Source: an uncultured Clostridia bacterium | GTDB lineage: Bacteria; Bacillota; Clostridia; Christensenellales; CAG-314 | Assembly: GCA_934230325.1 (NCBI GenBank) | Contig: CAKQEP010000007.1 | Coordinates: 1 to 64,000, forward strand | DNA: 64,000 nucleotides | Direction: 5' to 3' | Part shown: piece by piece, positions 27,325-33,860 of the stretch | Layout of the letters: each line of letters opens with the position of its first letter | How positions within the stretch are numbered: position 1 is the first letter of the stretch | Notes under the pieces: model-generated | What the model was told of the DNA's origin: nothing | The model's input: only the letters and a program-made list of their open reading frames with translations | Databases searched by the model: none | Translations under genes and position numbers: made by a program

Positions 27325-27381
27325 GTTGTTGTTAACGTTGTCTTATTTTCCTTTTGATTTAAAATCTTTACGTTAAACGAA

Positions 27382-27431
27382 AAAAATCTTTACTTTTGGC
27401 GCTAAATACGCTACGACAAGTAAAGATTTTT
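27382..27431. other. Strong orphan hairpin
   Basis: A 14-bp perfect stem (AAAAATCTTTACTT at 27382-27395 with 27418-27431) encloses a loop with GCGCTAAATACGC. A-run on one side and T-run on the other would allow termination on either strand, but no gene here needs it. The rest of 27325-27670 has no supported gene. Confidence 0.5.
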
Positions 27432-27672
27432 AGGGTTTATATGATTTTGTATGACGAACTTGTCCGTTTACTTGTGCAAAACGGCTTAAAAAAATCAAAA
27501 AAAAACTTCTCAGTATTTTTTTGCGACAAAAAATATGCGTTTGCCATTAAAAACGTTAAAAAACAACTATTTTTAATCTCGTTATTCGTTTTTAATATTC
27601 TTTTACATAGATGTGTATGTGGTCGGTGAGCGCGGTGTCTGCCGCTTTGTTATACCTTAACCGCCCCCTATA

Positions 27673-27710
27673 AAAAAGCAACCAATTCCATTGTGAGTCG
27701 GTTGCTTTTT
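27673..27710 (-). terminator. Terminator after the 27719 gene
   Basis: AAAAAGCAACC and GGTTGCTTTTT flank a 17-nt loop; on the minus strand the hairpin is followed by TTTTTT. It lies just after the stop at 27719. Confidence 0.8.
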
Positions 27711-27718
27711 GTTTAGTT

Positions 27719-28459
27719 TTAGTAAGGTATTTTGTCGATATACTCGCAAAAATAGCAGGTTACGCCGTCTTTTGGGGATATCGCGCAGTTGTTTCTGGTG
27801 CTGTTGATTGCCGTCATAAGCTCGTGCCCCTCAAGCCCGAAAAGGTCGGTTTTTGCAAATAGGTCGCTTGAAATAAACTCGGTCGGACTATCAAATCTTT
27901 GAATTTTTACAACCTTTGCAATCACTTGGGCATAACTCCCCTCATACGGCCAATACACGCCAACGTCGCCCTCCTCAACGTTGTATTCCTCCTCGCTCGT
28001 TGCAAGCACGTTGATGACTTTTCTGTCTTTGCAGAGCGACTCTAAACGAGTTTGAGTCATACCCGTTTTAAAATAGCGCGGGTGCGTGAATAGCGACTCG
28101 TCAACGTTTTCTTCGGGGTATTTTAGGTCGCTGTCGTTGATGCAACAATCCATATACCAGCCCATATAATCGAGCGGAAAATGGTTGCCGTCAAACGTGG
28201 CGTGCGCCATAAGCGAGCCCCACTCGCGCATACTGCAACGCACGACTTGTCCCGTGTTCAAAAGTGGCACGCATCCGTCGCGTCGCTGATGCGAGTCACC
28301 GCCGAAACAATAGCCGTGTTCTCTAATTTCCTTTGCGACGGCTTCCACAACCTTGTCGCTCAGCGGTGCTTCAACGTAGTCCGAATCGCCCCACCAAGTC
28401 CACCCAACGACCTTGTAGGTCACCTCGCGCGTTTTTTCTTCTTCAAAACATTCCTTCAT
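27719..28459 (-). CDS. Hypothetical protein downstream of tmRNA
   Basis: The open frame reaches back to 28594, into the tmRNA gene, but the likely start is the ATG at 28459 (MKECFEEEKTREVTYKVVGWTWWGD), giving 246 residues. I do not recognise the family. The protein is soluble, rich in Trp, Tyr and Cys (DCCIN, YFCEYIDK at the end), with GDVGVYWPYEGSYAQVIAKVVKI reminiscent of a small beta-barrel. No clear ribosome-binding site; TATAAA lies right before the ATG. It lies on the same strand as ssrA with only 90 nt between and no terminator, so it may be read from the ssrA promoter. Confidence 0.6.
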   Translation of the reverse strand: MKECFEEEKTREVTYKVVGWTWWGDSDYVEAPLSDKVVEAVAKEIREHGYCFGGDSHQRRDGCVPLLNTGQVVRCSMREWGSLMAHATFDGNHFPLDYMGWYMDCCINDSDLKYPEENVDESLFTHPRYFKTGMTQTRLESLCKDRKVINVLATSEEEYNVEEGDVGVYWPYEGSYAQVIAKVVKIQRFDSPTEFISSDLFAKTDLFGLEGHELMTAINSTRNNCAISPKDGVTCYFCEYIDKIPY

Positions 28460-28548
28460 TTTATACAATCCGCAAAATATCTTGATATAACACGGTTTTT
28501 TTGTCCGGCAAATCGCCGTCAACGTGATTTTTGTTTTGCGAATACATT

Positions 28549-28918
28549 TGGTGGAGGTGAGGGGGCTCGCACCCCTGTACCGCCAAAAGACCAAAAGACT
28601 TTCTCCGTGCGCAGTTTGTCGTTAAACTTCCTTCCGACAAAGACGACAGACAGACCGCATCGAAAGTAATGCCCTGTTTGGCAGAATCAAATCGGGCAGG
28701 GTTTGATTCTCCTACACCTCACTTTATGACGCCGCTTGTTTGCCGTGAGATAAACAAAGGCGACGGGCTGCGATTAAACTAAGCAGCGAGAGCCAAACGA
28801 GTGTTGGCAACAGAATTTTTTTCTGCATTTAAATTTTTTGCTCTTTTTTTACGCAGATAGGGCGACTGCGGCACGCTTATCAATCCATCTATTTGACGGG
28901 CGAATCTGAAACACCCCC
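28549..28918 (-). ncRNA. ssrA: tmRNA (transfer-messenger RNA)
   Basis: Complete one-piece tmRNA of about 370 nt on the minus strand. The 5' arm GGGGGTG (28912-28918) pairs with CACCTCC (28553-28559), followed by discriminator A and encoded CCA (28549-28551). The T-arm is perfect (AGGGG, loop TGCGAGC, CCCCT). Next to the 5' end is the conserved TTCAGATTCGCC region. The tag frame at 28826-28779 starts with the resume codon GCA and reads AEKNSVANTRLALAA then TAG, ending in the protease-recognition LALAA. tmRNA rescues stalled ribosomes with SmpB; smpB is not in the window. Confidence 0.95.
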
Positions 28919-28952
28919 GCAAAAATCGACAAAATCGATTTACTATAAATAT

Positions 28953-28981
28953 AGTATACCGCAAACTTTGATTTTTTGCAA
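28953..28981 (-). promoter_or_regulatory. Promoter of ssrA
   Basis: Minus strand: TTGCAA (28976-28981), 17-nt spacer, TATACT (28953-28958); predicted start about 28 nt before the mature 5' end. Confidence 0.65.
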
Positions 28982-29124
28982 CTATTTTGCAACGGTTGCG
29001 GTTGTTTGCGTTTTTATGCGTTTTGCAAGCAAAAAATGTAAACGTATTTAAAAAATGCAAACAAAACGTAGAAAAACTCAACCCAAATTTAATAAAAGCC
29101 TTTTTTAAAAAACCAAAAAAGCGT

Positions 29125-29511
29125 TTAATTATCTTTTGCGCACAAAAGCAAAATGCCGGAAACGAGATTTGCAAACAACAACGTGCAGATTTTAAAGGCG
29201 ATGCTTATCGGTTGGTTATTTTTTATTTTTTTGTCGAGCGTTACGGTCATAGGAATGCACCACGCAAGCGGAATAAATTCAAAAATTCCCACATACGCCA
29301 TATCGAGTGTTGCGTAAACAATAAAAGCAGCAATACCGGATATTACCAAAGCGCAACAACTGATTATCATAAGCACTTTTGCCGCCACGAGCAAACCAGA
29401 CGAAGAATTGTTGGTTTTTGTTTCGTTAGGGTTGTTTGCGGCGCAACCGCAATTCGGGCATACTATAGCCTCGTCGCATAATTCGCTTCCGCACTTACAA
29501 CAGTATTTCAT
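29125..29511 (-). CDS. Zinc-ribbon membrane protein
   Basis: A 128-residue protein starting with a zinc ribbon of the form CxxC-CxxC (CCKCGSELCDEAIVCPNCGC, residues 4-23), a Ser/Asn linker and three membrane helices (about 40-68, 72-90, 104-125). Such small zinc-ribbon membrane proteins are common in Clostridia and have no known role. Strong ribosome-binding site TAGGAGGTTTATATG. Its promoter has an operator between -35 and -10, shared with the divergent XRE gene, so it is probably repressed by that regulator. Confidence 0.8.
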   Translation of the reverse strand: MKYCCKCGSELCDEAIVCPNCGCAANNPNETKTNNSSSGLLVAAKVLMIISCCALVISGIAAFIVYATLDMAYVGIFEFIPLAWCIPMTVTLDKKIKNNQPISIAFKICTLLFANLVSGILLLCAKDN

Positions 29512-29540
29512 ATAAACCTCCTAAATATTTTAATGTTCTC

Positions 29541-29570
29541 ACTATATCACACCGATTGGTGTAATGTCAA
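29541..29570 (-). promoter_or_regulatory. Promoter of the zinc-ribbon gene, overlapped by operator
   Basis: Minus strand: TTGACA (29565-29570), 18-nt spacer, TATAGT (29541-29546). The spacer contains the palindrome at 29549-29562. Confidence 0.65.
29549..29562. promoter_or_regulatory. Operator 1, palindrome ACACC-GATT-GGTGT
   Basis: Perfect 5-bp arms around a 4-nt centre. A near copy is 29 bp away. Best explained as a dimer site for the adjacent XRE-type regulator. Confidence 0.6.
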
Positions 29571-29577
29571 ATGTTTT

Positions 29578-29591
29578 TCACCGTTTGGTGT
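29578..29591. promoter_or_regulatory. Operator 2, TCACC-GTTT-GGTGT
   Basis: Second copy of the palindrome with one mismatch in the outer pair. It overlaps the putative -35 (TTGGTG, 29585-29590) of the XRE gene; TAATAC (29609-29614) is the matching -10. Confidence 0.55.
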
Positions 29592-29623
29592 AAAATAAAT
29601 CAAAACGGTAATACTTTATGTAT

Positions 29624-29824
29624 ATGGAACGATTTGCAGAAAAATTGAAAGAACTCATAGGGGAGGAAAGCGTTAGTAGCGTGGCTAAAAAAATCGGAAT
29701 ACCGCAACAAACGCTCTCTCGTTATTTGCATTGTCAAAGAGAAATCGGGTTGGAAAATCTTTGTAAAATTGCCGACTATTTTAACGAGGATTTGGATTAT
29801 CTCACAGGGAGAAAAGAATATTGA
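29624..29824 (+). CDS. XRE-family (Cro/C1-type) transcriptional repressor
   Basis: A minimal HTH_3 protein of 66 residues (68 if the ATG at 29618 is used): FAEKLKELIGEESVSSVAKKIGIPQQTLSRYL holds the helix-turn-helix, then LCKIADYFNEDLDYLTGR completes the five-helix bundle. No sensor domain. No ribosome-binding site is visible; the predicted -10 at 29609-29614 puts the transcript start about three bases before the second ATG. It probably represses itself and the divergent zinc-ribbon membrane gene through the two palindromes between them. Confidence 0.85.
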   Translation: MERFAEKLKELIGEESVSSVAKKIGIPQQTLSRYLHCQREIGLENLCKIADYFNEDLDYLTGRKEY

Positions 29825-29860
29825 TTATATAAAAAACGATAATACGTACGTTAAAAAATG

Positions 29861-29889
29861 AAAAAAACCGCAAAAATTGCGGTTTTTTT
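29861..29889 (+). terminator. Terminator after the XRE gene
   Basis: ACCGCAA (29867-29873) pairs with TTGCGGT (29877-29883), flanked by A-run and TTTTTTT. Confidence 0.85.
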
Positions 29890-30056
29890 GTTGCTTTTGC
29901 GCGGCGGCAATAATAATGGGTGCTTCAAATATATCTTTGCCGCAAATGCGATTGTTGCAAACTAAAAAAACGACATTATTCTTGTATTGTTTTGTTGCAA
30001 TCGGCATAAAAATACGCCAAACGACACCGCTTGCGTGCATTTTTGGCGCGTTTTAC

Positions 30057-30085
30057 TTGCAAAAACAAGAAGAAAGGTATATAAT
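30057..30085 (+). promoter_or_regulatory. Promoter of ktrB
   Basis: TTGCAA (30057-30062), 17-nt spacer, TATAAT (30080-30085). Predicted start near 30092, only about 6 nt before the ATG. Confidence 0.65.
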
Positions 30086-30097
30086 CGACTTAATAAT

Positions 30098-31453
30098 ATG
30101 CTCAATAAAAAATCCAACAAAAAATATCGTTTGACTTTATCGCAAGTAGTCGTGATAGGGTTTTTGGCGATTATTCTTGTCGGCGCAGGGTTGCTGTGTC
30201 TGCCTTTCGCCACAAAAAACGACGGCGGAATCGCGTACGTTGACGCGCTGTTTACCGCTACTTCCGCAACCTGCGTTACGGGGCTGGCGGTAGGCGCAAC
30301 TTTTGAAACATTTACCGTGTTTGGGCAAGTGGTCATCGTCATGCTTATTCAGGTAGGCGGGCTGGGGTTTATGACGCTGTCGTCGGCTATCTATATGTTG
30401 ATAGGCAAAAAAGTCGGTTTGCGAACTATGCTGGATATTCAGGAAGATATGGACGATATTTACGGCGGAATGCGCGGGTTTAAAACGCTGATAAGCCGCA
30501 TTATATTGATTTCTTTTTCTTGCGAGTTTGTCGGTACGGTATTGCTTACGGCGGCGTTTTGCAAATATTATCCGTTTTTTAAGGCGTTGGGCAAAGGCGC
30601 GTTTTGCGCAGTGTCGGCGTTTTGCAACGCGGGGTTCGATTTGACGGAAAACGGCAACTCGTTGATTCCTTTCAACGACAATCCGCTGGTTTTGGTGACG
30701 GTAATGTTGCTGGTCGTCATGGGCGGAATCGGCTTTTTGGTGGTTCGCGACGTGTTTGAAAAACGGCGTTGGTCGCGGTTTAAACTTCACACAAAAGTCG
30801 TTATTGTCACTTCGGCAACACTTATTTTGGTGGGCGCGGCATTGACTGCGGGGTTTGAGTGGAACGGCGCGGCGTTTGAAGGTATGACGGCGGGGCAAAA
30901 AATTCTTAATTCCTTTTTTGCGTCGGTGACGGCAAGAACGGCAGGTTTTTGCAGCGTAAAAATGGAAAATCTGTCGCAACCGTCGCTTGTTCTCAATATG
31001 TTGTTGATGTTTGTCGGCGCAAGTCCCGCAAGTACGGGCGGCGGAATAAAAACGACTACGCTGTTTGTGCTTATCTGGACAGCCGTCGCTACGGTGCGTC
31101 AAAAGACGGAAGTCGTCGTAGCAAAGCGGGAAATAAGCAAAAAAACGATAATGCGGGCAGTATCCACGATGGTGATTGCCTTTGCGCTGGTGTTTGTGTC
31201 AACCTTTTTGCTTATTCTGTTGGAAAAGGGCAGGTTTGCCTCCGAATTGCTGCTGTTTGAAGAAATCAGCGCGTTTGCGACCGTCGGTTTGACGGTGGGC
31301 ATAACTCCGCTGTTGTGCGTCGGAAGCAAGTTGGTGCTTATTTTTTCGATGTTTTTGGGCAGGGTAGGAATGTTGACCTTCTTTATGTCCTTTGCGCCGC
31401 CCGACTACGTTGACGCAAAAATCAAATTTAAAGAAGCGCAAATCAGCATATAA
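30098..31453 (+). CDS. ktrB: Potassium uptake channel subunit KtrB/TrkH
   Basis: A 451-residue membrane protein with four pore-loop repeats, each with a filter glycine: TSATCVTGLAV, SAFCNAGFDL, SVTARTAGFCS and SAFATVGLTVG. This is the KtrB/TrkH fold that lets in K+ (with Na+ or H+) when gated by its RCK partner. The frame is open upstream to 29987, but the chosen ATG precedes the first helix directly and lies just after the promoter; the upstream part is across the -35/-10. No ribosome-binding site, so the mRNA is predicted to be almost leaderless. ktrA follows 206 nt downstream. Confidence 0.92.
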   Translation: MLNKKSNKKYRLTLSQVVVIGFLAIILVGAGLLCLPFATKNDGGIAYVDALFTATSATCVTGLAVGATFETFTVFGQVVIVMLIQVGGLGFMTLSSAIYMLIGKKVGLRTMLDIQEDMDDIYGGMRGFKTLISRIILISFSCEFVGTVLLTAAFCKYYPFFKALGKGAFCAVSAFCNAGFDLTENGNSLIPFNDNPLVLVTVMLLVVMGGIGFLVVRDVFEKRRWSRFKLHTKVVIVTSATLILVGAALTAGFEWNGAAFEGMTAGQKILNSFFASVTARTAGFCSVKMENLSQPSLVLNMLLMFVGASPASTGGGIKTTTLFVLIWTAVATVRQKTEVVVAKREISKKTIMRAVSTMVIAFALVFVSTFLLILLEKGRFASELLLFEEISAFATVGLTVGITPLLCVGSKLVLIFSMFLGRVGMLTFFMSFAPPDYVDAKIKFKEAQISI

Positions 31454-31659
31454 CGGTAAAAGACCGCCTTAGCAGCGACAAAAACAAAGAGTGTACGCAA
31501 AAATTGAGTACGGTTGATAGTTTTGTTGACAAAAGGCAGTTTTTTGAGGCTTTTTTAACGTGTGGTCGTATGCTCACAAACGCATATAAACCGCAAAAAA
31601 GCAGACATATTGAGATATTGACATATACGCATACGTGCAAGTATCTATGAGAGGTTTGT

Positions 31660-32337
31660 ATGAACAAAAAATTTAAAAGCGCGATAAATCAGCAAGTTGC
31701 CGTCATCGGTTTGGGGCGGTTTGGCACAAAAATGACGCGCACGTTGTACGAAAACGGTTGCGAAGTAATGGCAATAGACAGCAGTGAAGAACGCACGCTT
31801 GCCGTTGCGGATTTTGCTACGCACACCGTCGTTGCCGACGCGTCGGACGAAGCGACGTTGCGTCGTTTGGGGATTGCCGGCTTTGACGCGGTAGTCATCG
31901 CGATAGGGGAGAATATGCAAGCGAGCATCGTTTGCGCGCTTATCTGCAAGGAAATGCAAGCGAAGTTTATCGTTGCCAAAGCGCAGGACGATAACCACGC
32001 AAAGATTTTGTCCAAGATAGGCGTTGACCGCATCGTTATTCCCGACGCATACAGCGCGGTGCGTACCGCCGCAAGCATAATCAACCCCGCCGTTTACGAT
32101 ATGTTGGAGTTGGAGGAAGGCTACGACGTCGCAAAGATAGAAGCCTTAAACGGTTGGAAAGGTCGCTCGATAAAAGAACTTAACGTTCGCAGTAAGTTTG
32201 GCGTAAATATTCTTACCATAATAAAAAATGACAATTCCTTTGTCAATCCCGTTGCCGACACCGTGATAGAAGAAGGCGACAAGATAATAATAGGCGGATT
32301 GTCCGACGCAATAAAAGCCTTTATCTACCGCAATTGA
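31660..32337 (+). CDS. ktrA: Potassium uptake regulatory subunit KtrA/TrkA
   Basis: A 225-residue cytosolic RCK protein. RCK_N has the Rossmann nucleotide motif VAVIGLGRFGTKM and Asp/Ser at the strand end (MAIDSSEE); RCK_C (about 145-222) ends with GDKIIIGG. It forms the ring that gates KtrB in response to ATP/ADP or c-di-AMP in relatives. Ribosome-binding site GAGAGGT before ATG. The long 206-nt gap from ktrB has TTGACA at 31618 but only a poor -10, so a separate promoter is possible but not shown. Confidence 0.92.
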   Translation: MNKKFKSAINQQVAVIGLGRFGTKMTRTLYENGCEVMAIDSSEERTLAVADFATHTVVADASDEATLRRLGIAGFDAVVIAIGENMQASIVCALICKEMQAKFIVAKAQDDNHAKILSKIGVDRIVIPDAYSAVRTAASIINPAVYDMLELEEGYDVAKIEALNGWKGRSIKELNVRSKFGVNILTIIKNDNSFVNPVADTVIEEGDKIIIGGLSDAIKAFIYRN

Positions 32338-32511
32338 TTAAGGCGAGCCCAAAGGTCGATTTGTCCGAGTTTGATAAGCAAAGCGGAATAAAACCAAAAC
32401 GGAAACGTACAAAAACGGTATTGTACCGTTTTGGCGGCGTGTAATCGACGCAGACAAACGGCAAAAAAACGATAAAAAACTATAAAAAACGATAAAAAAA
32501 CGACGATAATC

Positions 32512-32550
32512 AAAAACACGACGCATTGCTCGTTTGCGCCGTGTTTTTTT
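32512..32550. terminator. Bidirectional terminator between ktrA and the permease gene
   Basis: AAAAACACGACGCA (32512-32525) pairs with 32535-32548 with one mismatch, followed by TTTTTTT and preceded by an A-run. A second, weaker 9-bp hairpin lies at 32412-32432. The bases between hold A-rich near-tandem copies of AAAAAACGAT. Confidence 0.8.
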
Positions 32551-32623
32551 GTGCCGATTTTGTTTTAAAGTCTAAAAAAATTGCTTGTGTTGCGGTTTTT
32601 GATATATATATAAGGTTGTCGTA

Positions 32624-33565
32624 TTAAAAATTTACTCCTGCCAGCATCAATATCGTGCCTGCCAAAGCGGACGCGGCAAAAGTTACGCCCAGTATCGCAA
32701 AGTTTTGTTTAAGGTTTTTGTTTTGTTTAAAAAGCACCGCAAACGCAAGACCTGCGTTTACCGATAATCCCGCCACCGTACTGCCTAAAGTTATCGCGCC
32801 TTTTAAAAACAATTGCGTCAAAAGTACGGAGGAGGCGCAGTTGGGTATCATTCCCACGAGAGCCGACAAAAGGGGCTGAAAATATCCCACGTTTGTTAGC
32901 GCATCGGTCAACGCTTTGTCGCCTACGTAATAAAAAACCGCTCCGAAGATTATATTAATAAGTAGTATATAAGCGAATATCTTTAACGAATGCAGTATCG
33001 GATGGAGCAGATATTTTTTCCATTTGCTTTCGCGCTCGTCGTCGCCCGCTATTTTGTGTCCGCAACAGCCTATATCGGATTCTTTTTGGTCGCTGTCGGC
33101 GGGGCAATCTTTGTTTGCGGTCTTTGTCGCGGCAGTTGTTTTTGTTTGGCGCGTTTTTAAGCCTTTTGCCGCAAAATGCACGGCGTAACCGACGATAAGA
33201 GCGAGAGCAAACTTTATTGCAAACAGCGGCAGCATTTTTGTGAGAAACACGGAGGGCAGTTTGGTCACGTCTGCGAGCATTATCGGCAAAGCCTCGTCGC
33301 TCGTGGCGATATACACGGCGATAAGCGTACCCGCGCCGATATGTCCGGAAGAAAACAAGTGCGTAGCCATGACGGAAAATCCGCATTGCGGAATAAGTCC
33401 CGCGCTTGCGCCCAAAAGCGGCGCGCCGTTTCCCGACAAAAGGCGCGAATTTTTAAATCCGTTGCCGGATTTTTCTTCGATTAGTTCTATAATAAGGTAT
33501 ACGACGAAAAGAAAAGGCAGAATTTTTAAACTGTCTATTACTGCGTCGAGCAAAACGTCCCACAT
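32624..33565 (-). CDS. Putative metal/arsenic efflux permease (ArsP_2-like)
   Basis: A 313-residue membrane protein built of two related halves of about four or five helices: LIPQCGFSVMATHLFSSGHIGAGTLIAVYIAT in the first and MIPNCASSVLLTQLFLKGAITLGS in the second. The paired IPxC motifs mark the ArsP/YraQ-like permease superfamily annotated as arsenic or manganese exporters. The cytoplasmic loop between halves (about 140-190) holds a possible metal site (CCGHKIAGDDE). Substrate is not determinable; no ars operon is nearby. No ribosome-binding site: promoter geometry puts the transcript start at the ATG. Confidence 0.75.
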   Translation of the reverse strand: MWDVLLDAVIDSLKILPFLFVVYLIIELIEEKSGNGFKNSRLLSGNGAPLLGASAGLIPQCGFSVMATHLFSSGHIGAGTLIAVYIATSDEALPIMLADVTKLPSVFLTKMLPLFAIKFALALIVGYAVHFAAKGLKTRQTKTTAATKTANKDCPADSDQKESDIGCCGHKIAGDDERESKWKKYLLHPILHSLKIFAYILLINIIFGAVFYYVGDKALTDALTNVGYFQPLLSALVGMIPNCASSVLLTQLFLKGAITLGSTVAGLSVNAGLAFAVLFKQNKNLKQNFAILGVTFAASALAGTILMLAGVNF

Positions 33566-33572
33566 ACCAAAG

Positions 33573-33601
33573 ATTATAGTTTAAAAAACGCAGACAGACA
33601 A
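33573..33601 (-). promoter_or_regulatory. Promoter giving a predicted leaderless permease mRNA
   Basis: Minus strand: TTGTCT (33596-33601), 17-nt spacer, TATAAT (33573-33578). The expected start, about 33566, is adjacent to the ATG at 33565. Confidence 0.55.
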
Positions 33602-33726
33602 GCGAAAAAACAAAAATAATTTAAAAATCGGCAAAAAACCAAGAAACAAAACCGTAACATAGGTTTGCCGATAACAACATAAAAAAATGTCGATACGTTT
33701 TTATTGCCGTCACTCGCGTTTCACGC

Positions 33727-33754
33727 TTGCTTGCTATTATGTTTTAGATATAAT
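33727..33754 (+). promoter_or_regulatory. Promoter of the protease/opp locus
   Basis: TTGCTT (33727-33732), 16-nt spacer, TATAAT (33749-33754). Leader of about 100 nt to the protease start; only weak secondary structure seen. Confidence 0.5.
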
Positions 33755-33860
33755 AGTATCGGTATAGTCGCACGATTTTTAAAACGCAAAAATCGACCTG
33801 AAACGACGTACCAAAAAGTTAGTATCAAGGCTTTACAGCCAAAAAATATGGAGGTATCAC

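Noticed and set aside
27396..27629. 77-codon ORF, possible small protein from an inner ATG near 27441
   Set aside because: Starts inside the orphan hairpin, Lys/Phe-rich with no family; only a weak AGGG before the inner ATG.
28779..29174. 131-codon ORF ending in AEKNSVANTRLALAA
   Set aside because: Its end is the tmRNA tag frame; the upstream part is promoter and tmRNA 5' sequence.
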